In this document: one piece after another, positions 31,324 through 40,200 of the stretch | Position numbering within the stretch: the stretch's first letter is position 1 | How the letters are laid out: each line of letters opens with the position of its first letter | From: Methylococcales bacterium | Lineage (GTDB): Bacteria > Pseudomonadota > Gammaproteobacteria > Methylococcales > Methylomonadaceae | NCBI GenBank assembly: GCA_028712795.1 | Contig: JAQTPT010000002.1 | Span: 1-64,000 of the forward strand | Length of the DNA: 64,000 nucleotides | Direction: 5' to 3' | The notes under the pieces: generated by a model | Database searches by the model: none | What the model was told of the DNA's origin: nothing | The model's input: the letters and a program-made list of their open reading frames with translations, nothing else | Translations under genes and position numbers: made by a program

Positions 31324-32256
31324 TCATTGAAACTTATATTGTTGTCGATATTGCGAGAGTAGTTGCCGAAAAATCAACGGGTCTTTTTGCTGGGTTATTG
31401 CACCAGCTCGGGGATAAAGTTGGTGTTCCAGGCGGGATAGCCAAAAACGTAAAGCTGCGTTTCTAAGCTGGACAGGCCAATTTTGTTTTTCCGGTTGTTC
31501 CAGAGGTCTCATTATTTCATAGGCGGACAACAGGGCAGTCAGCTTTTCAAGATTACACACCCCGTTATCATGGCACCAGTCATTAGCCGTTATGGCTATA
31601 TCAAGCAATAATTTGCCAGTGCCGGCGCTATAAAAATCCAGTAGGCCGCTGAGCTGTCCATCAGCAAACAAAGCATTATCCCTGAACAAGTCGCCATGAA
31701 TTACACCCCTGGGTAGATCGGCTGCATAGTTGCTAGCCTGAAAGTGCAGCTCATCGTTGATTAAAGCACGATCCGTAGCGGTTAAATAACGGTCTATTTT
31801 GTTAAACACAGTTTTACACCAGCGTAAATCGTGGTTGCTGTTTATTGGAAAAACATAGCTTTGTGTAAGATGATGCAATCTACCCAAGTGTAAGCCAATT
31901 TCATGACAATGCTCAATGGACGGCGTTAAAACCGCACGTCCAGGAAATTTATTGAATACCGCTGCCTGTTTATTGTTAAGCGAGCGTAAGGGGCTAGATT
32001 GCTTGTCAAGCTTGGGGCGAGGGCAAGGTAGATTATTTTTGCCAAGATACAGTAATAAATTTACAAAATACGGCAAATCATCCGCACTGAGCGACTCAAA
32101 TATCGTTAATACAAACTTACCTTCCGTGGTCGTTACAAAATAATTGGTATTATCGATTCCATCTTGTATGCCCTCAAAATCCAAAACTTCTCCTAGCGGG
32201 TAATGGCCAAAAAACTGGTCGAGTTGACTATGGGTTACAGTTGAGTAGACGGACAT
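31324..32256 (-). CDS. thrB: Homoserine kinase, APH-fold type
   Basis: This 310-aa protein belongs to the aminoglycoside-phosphotransferase-like homoserine kinases found in pseudomonads and methanotrophs. It shows EGIQDGIDNTNYFVTTTEGKFVLTIFE at the ATP site and the catalytic loop PRGVIHGDLFRDNALF with GLLDFYSAG (Brenner HxDxxxxN and DFG-like motifs). It phosphorylates homoserine in threonine biosynthesis. Next to cbiB and cobC it makes biological sense, since threonine phosphate feeds the aminopropanol arm of cobalamin, but the location may be accidental. Confidence 0.93.
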   Translation of the reverse strand: MSVYSTVTHSQLDQFFGHYPLGEVLDFEGIQDGIDNTNYFVTTTEGKFVLTIFESLSADDLPYFVNLLLYLGKNNLPCPRPKLDKQSSPLRSLNNKQAAVFNKFPGRAVLTPSIEHCHEIGLHLGRLHHLTQSYVFPINSNHDLRWCKTVFNKIDRYLTATDRALINDELHFQASNYAADLPRGVIHGDLFRDNALFADGQLSGLLDFYSAGTGKLLLDIAITANDWCHDNGVCNLEKLTALLSAYEIMRPLEQPEKQNWPVQLRNAALRFWLSRLEHQLYPRAGAITQQKDPLIFRQLLSQYRQQYKFQ

Positions 32257-32310
32257 GGATTAATCTGAAAGTCGTTGGGTGCGAAAGAATTGCTGCGGAT
32301 CAAAAAATTT

Positions 32311-33207
32311 TTATGAGAACCAGACACCAATCGCCAAAAAGCACAGAATGATAACATCCAGGCCGGTTTTTATTCTCAATCCCTGAACCAGCGTATCTTG
32401 ATTGACCGGTTTTAGCGGCGATCCCAATGTGGGTTTTTGTTTTAATTGTCCGTGATAGGAGGCATCGCCGGCTAAGCCGATACCTAATGCCCCGGCCAAC
32501 GCGGCAATTGGAAAACCGGCGTTGGGACTTTCCAGTTTGTTCCCGTCCCGCAAGGCGCACTGCCAGGCTCTTTGCCTGTCAGAAGCCAGCAGAATGATCA
32601 GCAACGCGGTTAGACGTGCCGGAATAAAATTGGCAATATCATCTACAATCGCCGCCGTTTTGCCAAAATAAAAATAACGTTCGGTTTTATAAGCAATCAT
32701 GGAATCCAGCGTATTGATGGCTTTGTAAATGGCAATTCCAGGCAAACCGAACAGCAGCAGATAAAACAAAGGAGCGATAACGCCATCGCTGAGATTTTCC
32801 GCCCAGGTTTCCAGAGCGGCTTTATGGATTTCAGTTTCCGTCATCGCGTCAGTATCACGGCTCACCAGTAGGCTTATGGCTTGCCGGGGCTGTTCAGCGC
32901 TCAGAATCGCCGCGACAGAGGCGTGGAGCATATTCATTGCCAAACCCGTTGAGGCCAATAACACTATAACCGGCAAAGACAGCCATACGGGTAAATATCC
33001 GCTCAGATATGCCAGCGTCATGCTGACCAACAATACCAGTCCCAATAAGCCAATCACCAATAATGCGCCGGGCAAAATCCGGTTGCTGTAAAAACGCCGT
33101 TCAAACGCGTCAATAAAATCGCCCATCAACACCACCGGATGTTTAAAAGGTAATTCACCGAACATCATATCGATCAGATAAGCTAATATCGCCAATTCAA
33201 AATACAT
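32311..33207 (-). CDS. cbiB: Adenosylcobinamide-phosphate synthase
   Basis: CbiB (CobD in Pseudomonas) attaches aminopropanol phosphate to adenosylcobyric acid at the inner membrane. The 298-aa protein has the family start LAYLIDMMFGELPFKHPVVLMG, four to five hydrophobic segments, the conserved WAENLSDGVIAPLFY, INTLDSMIAYKTERY and ESPNAGFPIAALAGALGIGL. Full length. It lies 27 bases after cobC on the same strand. Together with cobB and cobC it forms a lower-ligand-arm module. Confidence 0.95.
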   Translation of the reverse strand: MYFELAILAYLIDMMFGELPFKHPVVLMGDFIDAFERRFYSNRILPGALLVIGLLGLVLLVSMTLAYLSGYLPVWLSLPVIVLLASTGLAMNMLHASVAAILSAEQPRQAISLLVSRDTDAMTETEIHKAALETWAENLSDGVIAPLFYLLLFGLPGIAIYKAINTLDSMIAYKTERYFYFGKTAAIVDDIANFIPARLTALLIILLASDRQRAWQCALRDGNKLESPNAGFPIAALAGALGIGLAGDASYHGQLKQKPTLGSPLKPVNQDTLVQGLRIKTGLDVIILCFLAIGVWFS

Positions 33208-33234
33208 CAGCTTTTAAAACACGTTCTCATAGTC

Positions 33235-34254
33235 TCACAAAGGATTCTTTTTTAAGCACTGCGGAAGTTGTGCTATCGCATTTTCATCTTTGACGGCAAA
33301 ACGGACATAGCTTTTATCCAGACCTGCAAAATTATCGCAAACCCGGATTAACAGCCGCGAAGAGGCCAGTCGAGCTTGCAGCTGATAACCGTCGCCGTCG
33401 TGAGCCAACTTCGCCAGCAAGAAATTGGCTTGTCCCGGATAAATCCGCTCAAACAGGCCGGAAGTTTGCAGCGCCTGGTATAGCAACTCTCGGCGGGACG
33501 CAGTCAACTTTCTTGTCTGTTCAATAAATGCCGTATTCGCCAAGGCCCGCTGCATATAAGCCATATCAAGACTGGAGAGTTTCCATGCCGGTTCGAAGCG
33601 TTTCAGCTCCTTGATCGCCTGTGCCGCCGCCAGAATAAAGCCGATGCGAATCCCGGCACAGCCGTAAAACTTGCTCAAGGATTTGATTACATAGAGCCTA
33701 TCGTACTGCGGGATGTGCCCGGCGACCGAATCTGCCTCGCAAAAGTCCAAAAATGACTCATCGACGATGATGGTGCAATTTGCCGCTTGCCACTTTGTCA
33801 TTAATTCCTGCATGTCATAAAGCTGACCATCCGGCGTAGCGGGATTAACGAATATTATCGTGCTGTTCGTGGGTACAGCCGTCATTAAGGAGCCGAATCT
33901 GTCTATCTCGTGCAGTCTACAGCCCAATTGCCCGGCAATCTGCGCATATTCACCATATAGAGGTGTATATAAAACCAAATCTTTGGGCTGCAACCACCTC
34001 AACAAGGCAAAAATAGCGGAGCTGGCGCCATTAAATACTTCAATATCAACGCCCGCTGAATATGGATAACGGGTTCTAAGCGCCTGTTTTAACAAGCTGT
34101 ATTCAGGATCGGCATAAGGCCCGAGGTGAACCTGTTGCAAAAAATCCAAATCGGCCGCCTGCTCTGGGTTGATGTTGGACGAAAAATCCAGCACCTGTTC
34201 CGGTTTGCAGCCAAGATTCTGCGCAAACCGGTAAATATTGCCGCCGTGGTTCAT
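33235..34254 (-). CDS. cobC: Threonine-phosphate decarboxylase
   Basis: This PLP enzyme (CobD in Salmonella, CobC in Pseudomonas) makes aminopropanol phosphate for the nucleotide loop. The 339-aa protein starts MNHGGNIYRFAQNLG and shows DFSSNINPE, FNGASSAIFALLRWL, FVNPATPDGQLYD, VDESFLDF and the PLP lysine in IKSLSKFYGCAGIRIG. The frame can be extended to 34320, but that would overlap cobB; I use the ATG at 34254, 22 bases after the cobB stop. CbiB, which uses its product, follows. Confidence 0.94.
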   Translation of the reverse strand: MNHGGNIYRFAQNLGCKPEQVLDFSSNINPEQAADLDFLQQVHLGPYADPEYSLLKQALRTRYPYSAGVDIEVFNGASSAIFALLRWLQPKDLVLYTPLYGEYAQIAGQLGCRLHEIDRFGSLMTAVPTNSTIIFVNPATPDGQLYDMQELMTKWQAANCTIIVDESFLDFCEADSVAGHIPQYDRLYVIKSLSKFYGCAGIRIGFILAAAQAIKELKRFEPAWKLSSLDMAYMQRALANTAFIEQTRKLTASRRELLYQALQTSGLFERIYPGQANFLLAKLAHDGDGYQLQARLASSRLLIRVCDNFAGLDKSYVRFAVKDENAIAQLPQCLKKNPL

Positions 34255-34276
34255 CTTATCTTTATGTAGCAATGTT

Positions 34277-35584
34277 TTAGTTGAGGAATAGCTGCGCGGC
34301 GGCAGCCGGATTGGACGCAAAATAACAATGCAGATAACTGGCTGTTAATTTGTTTATTCGAAAAATAGCTTCACCCGGTGACGTGTTGTGTAAACGATCG
34401 CCGAATGCGACAGGAGCTAGCGATGTTTCGAACGTAGAATGATGAAAGGTATGACTGCGCAGTACTCCGCCCGGCATGGGCGCGAACTGGTAACCCAAGC
34501 CTTGCAGGCGGTTTTGCATGAACGCGCGTCCAGGCATTAAGCCAACCATGTTTCCACATTCACCGGTTTTATTCGTAATCGATTCCAGCAAATACAATAG
34601 GCCGCCGCATTCAGCGTAAATCGGTTTGCCTTGCCGAAAGTGTTCCTGCAATGCTCTTTTCATCGGCAGATTGTTCTGCAATGCTGGCAAATGCAGCTCA
34701 GGATAACCGCCCGGCAGATAGAGGCTGTCAACTTCCGGCAGATTTGTATCTGCCAGTGGCGAAAATAACACAAGCGTTGCTCCCATCGCTCTCAACACAT
34801 CCAGATTGGCCGGGTAAATAAATGAAAACGCGTTGTCACGGGCGATGCCGATGCGCAGCCCTGACAGCAATTTGGGCAATTCGCTTGATTCAGGTTGAGC
34901 AAATGTAACCGCTTCCGGCAAAGCGGTCAGCCCGGTCGAGGCGATAGCAGTCGCCGCTGCCGATATGCGTGTTTCGAGATCGCCAACTTCCTCTGCCTGC
35001 ACCAGGCCCAGATGCCGTCCCGGTAAAGCAAACAGCTTATCGCGAGGCATGCCTCCAACATAGCGAATAGTCGACGGTATGCCTTGCATAATCATTTCAT
35101 CATGGCGGGCGCTGGCAACATTATTGGCTAAAACCCCGGCGAAACTTAAATTTTGCCGGAAGTTGGCCAGCCCGAACGCAATAGCGCCCAAGGTTTGCGC
35201 GGTTCCCGCTGCGTCAATAACGGCCATCACCGGCACCGAGAATTGTCCGGCAATATCGGCACAGCAAGGATCGCCATCAAACAAGCCCATGACGCCTTCA
35301 ATCAGGATTAAATCCGCCTCACGCGCCGCTTTGTACAACAGGCGTTGGCATTCGGCAACCTCCACCATCCACAGATCCAGCTGATAAACCGGCTGGCCGC
35401 AAGCGTGTTCAAGTATCATCGGATCGAGAAAATCCGGCCCGGTTTTGAAAACCCTGACTTTTCGGCCTTGATTGACATGGTAGCGGGCAAGCGCCGCAGT
35501 AACCGTGGTTTTGCCGTGATTTGAACCGGGCGCGGTGATTAATAAAGCGGGGCAGGACTGTGATTGAGTGTCGGAAGAATTCAT
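34277..35584 (-). CDS. cobB: Cobyrinic acid a,c-diamide synthase
   Basis: CobB/CbiA amidates the a and c side chains of (cobalt-)cobyrinic acid using glutamine and ATP. The 435-aa protein has an N-terminal dethiobiotin-synthetase-like ATPase domain (ITAPGSNHGKTTVTAAL, FKTGPDFLDP, LILIEGVMGLFDG). The C-terminal class I amidotransferase domain has LYLPGGYPELH and the nucleophile Cys in PIYAECGGLLYL. It is followed by cobC and cbiB. The symbol cbiA would suit equally, given the CbiX/CbiD/CbiG content here. Confidence 0.95.
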   Translation of the reverse strand: MNSSDTQSQSCPALLITAPGSNHGKTTVTAALARYHVNQGRKVRVFKTGPDFLDPMILEHACGQPVYQLDLWMVEVAECQRLLYKAAREADLILIEGVMGLFDGDPCCADIAGQFSVPVMAVIDAAGTAQTLGAIAFGLANFRQNLSFAGVLANNVASARHDEMIMQGIPSTIRYVGGMPRDKLFALPGRHLGLVQAEEVGDLETRISAAATAIASTGLTALPEAVTFAQPESSELPKLLSGLRIGIARDNAFSFIYPANLDVLRAMGATLVLFSPLADTNLPEVDSLYLPGGYPELHLPALQNNLPMKRALQEHFRQGKPIYAECGGLLYLLESITNKTGECGNMVGLMPGRAFMQNRLQGLGYQFAPMPGGVLRSHTFHHSTFETSLAPVAFGDRLHNTSPGEAIFRINKLTASYLHCYFASNPAAAAQLFLN

Positions 35585-35673
35585 TTTTAAGCGGGTTTTA
35601 TTGTAGGGTGCACATCGCGTTCACTACAAAGCGTTGCAGGCTTTTGTTTTTTATCATCATCCGTCAATGCGAA

Positions 35674-36636
35674 TCACTTGCTCACAAGCGATTCGAGAAT
35701 AGTAACTGCTGTTTGTTGATGGTTTTCCCTCGCCTGGTCAAGCGCGGTTTCCCCAAGCTCATTTCTGCGCAGCGGATCGGCACCGTATTTCAACAGCAAC
35801 TCGACAATTGCAACATTCCCACCGCAAACCGCAAACATCAAGGGTGTTGTTCCATCCTGCGTAGTGACATTAGGATTTGCCCCGCTTCTCAATAACAGTT
35901 CTACGATCTCTGTCTGGTCTTCTACTGTTGCATTGTGTAGTGCGTGCCATCCGAAGCTGGCTAGCTCATTTATTGGTGCACCAGCCCGCAATAGTCGTTC
36001 AGCCACTTGAACATTCATCGCAGAGCAAAGCGCATCAGCGTCTGGAACTACTCCTGCATCGAGTAGCAGTTCAAGAATATCGATACGCCTACTTGCGGCA
36101 ATCGCGCACGCCGATACACAGTCTAGCTCGACGCCGATAGTCAACAAGTACGCTACTGCGTTGATTGCTTCTGCTTCAACAGCGCAGGCCAATGCATCGC
36201 CATTTGAATACTCTGCATAATCATCTTTAGGATCGACGCCTTTCGATAGATACATTTTCATGCCATCGACGTCATCATTAACGATGCAACTCTTAAACGA
36301 AAAATGATCATAGAAATTGTCTTCGATACAATTGCTTGTTGATCGCTCCCATTCTTCAAAAGATAAGCCTCGGAGAAATGAATTGACTTGCCCTATAACC
36401 CCTCGCGCATCCGCCCATGCGATATGATCTTTAACCCTCATCCGTTTTTCCCAAGGCTGGCATTCGATGGCGGCGAGTATCAAGGGTGGGAGTGGTATCT
36501 TTTCCCGTCCAACCTTGGTTAAATCTTCGGGTAACATTTTCCAAAGCTCTTGCCACTTGTCCCCCCTGGGGCAAACACGGCCATCGGCACCGCAGTATTC
36601 AATTAATGAAGTGGCGACTTCGGACAATTGGTTCAT
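35674..36636 (-). CDS. Ankyrin-repeat protein
   Basis: From the ATG at 36636 this 320-aa protein has an N-terminal unknown region of about 120 residues and a C-terminal run of ankyrin repeats (about residues 120-318). Examples are GWHALHNATVEDQTEIVELLLRSG and GTTPLMFAVCGGNVAIVELLLKYG. Ankyrin arrays bind other proteins. No signal peptide is seen. A GTG at 36708 would add 24 residues. It lies between the two cobalamin modules and next to a BrnT/BrnA pair, in an accessory insertion. Confidence 0.85.
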   Translation of the reverse strand: MNQLSEVATSLIEYCGADGRVCPRGDKWQELWKMLPEDLTKVGREKIPLPPLILAAIECQPWEKRMRVKDHIAWADARGVIGQVNSFLRGLSFEEWERSTSNCIEDNFYDHFSFKSCIVNDDVDGMKMYLSKGVDPKDDYAEYSNGDALACAVEAEAINAVAYLLTIGVELDCVSACAIAASRRIDILELLLDAGVVPDADALCSAMNVQVAERLLRAGAPINELASFGWHALHNATVEDQTEIVELLLRSGANPNVTTQDGTTPLMFAVCGGNVAIVELLLKYGADPLRRNELGETALDQARENHQQTAVTILESLVSK

Positions 36637-36780
36637 GATTTTAAGTAATTGAATTGAATCAAAGGGAGAGGGCGGGTTCGAATTAAAAGCCAAGTGAAAA
36701 ATTGACACACTAAGGGTGCCTTTTCTACATCAGCAAGGGTATGCTATGCGGACCATTACAAAGCGTTTCGGGTAAAGCAT

Positions 36781-37035
36781 TCAGCGGCTTGATCGCTGCA
36801 ATGCTTTCGTAGCAGCCAATTCTTCAAGGCGTTCAGCTAACCATACTTTTATAATAGACTGACGCGTTATACCAACCCTGCCGGCTTCTCTATCTAATGA
36901 CTCGATCATCCAAGCAGGAAAGTCAACATTCACACGCTTCTGATCTTGCATAACTCTCTTCGCCTTGGATAAGTCCAAGGCATTCAGGATGTCATCACCG
37001 TCATCAAATTGTTTGTCAAATTCATTAGCTTTCAT
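36781..37035 (-). CDS. brnA: BrnA-type antitoxin
   Basis: The 84-aa protein has an acidic N-terminus (FDKQFDDGDDILNALDLSKA) and a ribbon-helix-helix-like C-terminal region, KRVNVDFPAWMIESLDREAGRVGITRQSIIKVWLAERL. BrnA binds BrnT and represses the brnTA promoter. The start lies inside the brnT 3' end with an 11-base overlap, the usual toxin-first order of this system. Confidence 0.88.
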   Translation of the reverse strand: MKANEFDKQFDDGDDILNALDLSKAKRVMQDQKRVNVDFPAWMIESLDREAGRVGITRQSIIKVWLAERLEELAATKALQRSSR

Positions 37036-37288
37036 ATAAGGCTACCTCTTCTTTTCGTGACCGACGAACAGATATAATTCGAATACAGTTACTTCGATAT
37101 GTGACTACGCTAGACCAATGCTTTCCTGCGATCATACCTATAACTAAAAAACGAGGTTCATCTGTCGTTTTTGCTGGAATTTCAAGCAGGTCTGCATCAT
37201 CCCAAAGCTGCTGAGCATCCACAAAGTCAATGCCATGCTTTTCAAGGTTTGAGTTACTCTTGTTTTCATCAAATTCAAATTTAATCAT
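37025..37288 (-). CDS. brnT: BrnT-type ribonuclease toxin
   Basis: The 87-aa protein has the BrnT signatures FEFDENKSNSNLEKHGIDF, AQQLWDD and EPRFLVIGMIAGKHWSSVVTYR, ending RIISVRRSRKEEVALY. BrnT has a RelE-like RNase fold and inhibits translation under stress. All blocks are present, so it is probably active. The brnA antitoxin follows with overlap. Confidence 0.92.
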   Translation of the reverse strand: MIKFEFDENKSNSNLEKHGIDFVDAQQLWDDADLLEIPAKTTDEPRFLVIGMIAGKHWSSVVTYRSNCIRIISVRRSRKEEVALYES

Positions 37289-37412
37289 GGTATAAAAAAT
37301 ATACCAAAATCATTCCTCTGGCAAGTACAAGATAATGACTGCTAACTACCCTTCCGTCAGTTTCAAAAAAATATTCTCATCAATACTTGACCAGCTAACC
37401 TTTAAACCGGGT

Positions 37413-38543
37413 CTACTGCCACTTCGTTTCCGTCAACCGCGACAACAGCGCCGCCACCTTGTTACGGTTCAAATGATAACCGATAAAAACAATTTCCGAG
37501 ACTTGCGCTGATTTTTTTGCGGCATAGTTGCTAATGACCATGCGGGTACGCACGCCTTGCACGAGCAGCGCATCCTCCGGATTTTCCGCCAGTATAAAAC
37601 CTTTGAGCCGTAAAACCGGTTCCGCCTTGGCGGTTTCCGTTAGCGCGGTTTTTAGCGATTCCGGTTGTTGCGGTTCCTGGCTGCGCAGCACAAACGATAA
37701 CCAGCCGGGATCCTGTTCATGAAAATGTTTGTGCGTCGCCAGGCCATGGCTATGGCTGGCCAGACCGGAATGCGCATGGCCGTCAATCACGCGATGATTG
37801 CTTAATGGTCTGGCACACTCGCCAGGCATGGAGGCTACCGGCGTAAAACGGTGGTTATGCGATAGCAAGGTCGGTTGATGCAGTCGCAATCCCAAGGCAA
37901 GACGAGTATCCAGTTTTGCCTGATAAGCCAATTCCAGGAAACGCACATTGGAAGCCCGTTCGCGGACGCGCGTCTCAGCCAGCAGTAAATCATCTTCATC
38001 CAGCGCATCGATTTTGTTCAAGACTACAACATCGGCGTATTCTAGCTGCTGTTCAAACAAGGTCGCTACAGCATCTTGGGGACTTGAAGCTGCCTGATTC
38101 CCCTCGAATTCATCGGCCAGCAATAAAGGGGTGTCGACTACAGCCAAGGTGGCATCCAGAATGAAGTTTTCCGCCAGTTCAGGTGCTTGCAGTAACTCCA
38201 TAATCGCCGTGGGCAAGGCCAGACCGGACGTTTCAATCAAGACATGATCGACCTGCGCGCGGCGTTCTGCAATGGCTAACAAGGTCGGAACAAAAAAATC
38301 ATCATCACTGTAGGCAATCAGACCGTGTGGGAAATCGTGAATCCGGATGTGCTCATCGCCATCAGCGCTGCCGCGTATCAGCGAACCGTCGATGGTAACT
38401 TCACCAAATTCATTGATCAACAATGCAAGACGTCTGTCCTGCCTGTCTTTGATCAGGCTGCTCAGCAGAGTTGTTTTACCGGAACCCAGAAAACCGGTGA
38501 CGATGGTAACGGGGATCAAGGCATTCATGCCGGGTGTTGCCAT
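37413..38543 (-). CDS. cobW: CobW-type G3E GTPase lacking the CxCC motif
   Basis: COG0523 GTPases are metallochaperones, and CobW is linked to cobalt delivery for cobalamin. The 376-aa protein has Walker A GFLGSGKTT, the LLINEFGEV switch, LIETSGLALPT and the guanine motif LNKIDALD. A His-rich stretch (about residues 250-278, with GHAHSGLASHSHG and HKHFHEQD) precedes the C-terminal CobW_C domain. The metal-binding GCxCC, expected before the VADDFIPT-like segment, reads HGLIAYSDDDFFVPT here, so all three cysteines are missing. The His-rich region may be the metal site. It overlaps the 3' end of cobJK by about 19 bases. Confidence 0.88.
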   Translation of the reverse strand: MATPGMNALIPVTIVTGFLGSGKTTLLSSLIKDRQDRRLALLINEFGEVTIDGSLIRGSADGDEHIRIHDFPHGLIAYSDDDFFVPTLLAIAERRAQVDHVLIETSGLALPTAIMELLQAPELAENFILDATLAVVDTPLLLADEFEGNQAASSPQDAVATLFEQQLEYADVVVLNKIDALDEDDLLLAETRVRERASNVRFLELAYQAKLDTRLALGLRLHQPTLLSHNHRFTPVASMPGECARPLSNHRVIDGHAHSGLASHSHGLATHKHFHEQDPGWLSFVLRSQEPQQPESLKTALTETAKAEPVLRLKGFILAENPEDALLVQGVRTRMVISNYAAKKSAQVSEIVFIGYHLNRNKVAALLSRLTETKWQ

Positions 38544-40072
38544 GTTTGTGCATGCTTGACGACTTCGTCAAAATTCGAAGTGATCAGCGGATAGCTGAGT
38601 TGTGGACGGTTAATAACCAGTAACGGGATAGCCAACGCCTGTGTCGCGGCGGCTTTAGCCTGATAGCCGCCTGCATCGCCGGAATCCTTGGTGATAACGC
38701 AATCAATCGCCCAATCCCGCCACAATGCTTCATTAAAAGCCTGCGAGAACGGCCCTTGCATGGCGCAAATGTGGCTGCGCGGCACACCCAAATCGATTGC
38801 ACGCTGAATAAACTCGGGTTCTGGGGTAACGCGTACAAACCATTCGCACTTGTCCGCGCCCGGAGCTTTAAGAAATGCCGCCAAATCCTTGGAGCCCGTA
38901 GCCAGAAAAATACGTGAGCCAAGCGCCATGGCTTGTTCAGCCGCATGTGCCGTGGAGTTGCACAACAGTCCGGAATCGGCTGAAAATGAACTGGGGCGTT
39001 CATAGCGCAGATAAGGGATGCCCAAACTTTTTGACAGCCCCATCAATTGTTCCGACATCAAACTGGCATAAGGGTGGGTCGCGTCGATTAATCCCTGTGC
39101 CTGATAATGCTGCAATGCCTGCTTGCGCGCTTCAACGCCTTGCTGTCCCGCCCAGACGGATACGTCGGGACAATTCTGTGCCGCTATCTCACCACCATAG
39201 CCGGTGGCCGTGGAGACCACAACGGGATAACCTTGGACGGCCAACTGACTGGCGAGCGCATTACCGTCACTGGTTCCGGAAAAAACCCACAACGCCTGCT
39301 TTGGTAAATCCTGTGCAACCGGTTCTGCGGCAGTGGATTCCCAAGCGTTATAGCCGCGTGGCGTGAATATAAAGCCCCGTTTACGTTGGGTAAAGCGATT
39401 GCCGATCACGATGGTGGTAAGCATATCAAACTGCAAGGACGGCAGATCCTCCAAATGATGAATGCTGACTTCCTGACCGGGGCGATAAGCGTTGCGCACC
39501 ACGCCGCACAGCGTTTTCGGCGATTTCGATTCCAGCATGATCGCCAGAATGTGATAAACGCCTTCCTGTCGACCCGCACTCTGCACGTTATAAAGTACGC
39601 AGGCAAGGTCGGCCTGGGCGATATGTCTGCCGCGCTGCTCAATCCAGTCCCACGGGCATAACAAATCGGATAAGCTCAGCGTGGCAAAGTCGTGTGACAA
39701 TGGCGAGCCCAATAGCGAGGCACAGGCATTGGCAGAGGTAATGCCGGGGATCACGTTGACATCGTATCCGTCGTCTTCGCGCATTTCATCAAACGCCAGC
39801 GCCGCCATGGCATATATGCCAATATCGCCGCTGGAAATTAACGCTACTTTTGCGCCGCTGCGGGCTTTTTCAATGGCCAGCAAGGCTCGCTCGCGTTCCT
39901 GAGTCAGCGGCGGCGTATGAATTTCCTTGTCTTTTATCCAAGGCTCAATCCAACGCAAATACAGATCATAAGCCACGATCACATCGCTGTTTCGCAATGC
40001 TGCTTCGGCGCGGGGTACGATCAAATCGCTAAATCCCGGCCCTACCGAAACCAAATTTAAAACACCTTTCAT
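38525..40072 (-). CDS. cobJK: CobJ/CbiH-CobK/CbiJ fusion: (cobalt-)precorrin-3B C17-methyltransferase and precorrin-6A reductase
   Basis: Residues 1 to about 240 form a tetrapyrrole methylase: GVLNLVSVGPGFSDLI, ALISSGDIGIYAMA and PGITSANACASLLGSPLSHDF are CobJ/CbiH hallmarks. After a linker, residues from about 260 form the CobK/CbiJ reductase: LWVFSGTSDGNALA, LIDATHPYASLMS, IFLATGSKDLAAF and VITKDSGDAGGYQAK. One polypeptide thus carries ring contraction and a later reduction. I use the ATG at 40072, with GGAT upstream; a GTG at 40084 is possible. No SAM-site residue is obviously lost. Confidence 0.93.
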   Translation of the reverse strand: MKGVLNLVSVGPGFSDLIVPRAEAALRNSDVIVAYDLYLRWIEPWIKDKEIHTPPLTQERERALLAIEKARSGAKVALISSGDIGIYAMAALAFDEMREDDGYDVNVIPGITSANACASLLGSPLSHDFATLSLSDLLCPWDWIEQRGRHIAQADLACVLYNVQSAGRQEGVYHILAIMLESKSPKTLCGVVRNAYRPGQEVSIHHLEDLPSLQFDMLTTIVIGNRFTQRKRGFIFTPRGYNAWESTAAEPVAQDLPKQALWVFSGTSDGNALASQLAVQGYPVVVSTATGYGGEIAAQNCPDVSVWAGQQGVEARKQALQHYQAQGLIDATHPYASLMSEQLMGLSKSLGIPYLRYERPSSFSADSGLLCNSTAHAAEQAMALGSRIFLATGSKDLAAFLKAPGADKCEWFVRVTPEPEFIQRAIDLGVPRSHICAMQGPFSQAFNEALWRDWAIDCVITKDSGDAGGYQAKAAATQALAIPLLVINRPQLSYPLITSNFDEVVKHAQTWQHPA

Positions 40073-40115
40073 TCTTTTATCCACTAATTGTTAATCTGTA
40101 ATATTTAAAAGCTAT

Positions 40116-40173
40116 CACCACGAAGGCACGAAGAAAAAATATAAAACTTCGTGCTCTTCGTGTCTTTGTGGTG
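40116..40173. repeat. CACGAAG hairpin repeat, copy 1
   Basis: CACCACGAAGGCACGAAG and its near-complement CTTCGTGTCTTTGTGGTG flank an AT-rich loop, giving a long stem. Two more copies lie at 48582-48651 and 50997-51054. This copy lies between cbiG and the cobJK fusion. Confidence 0.85.
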
Positions 40174-40200
40174 AATTATTCCAGCCGGGTAGGGCGTGCC

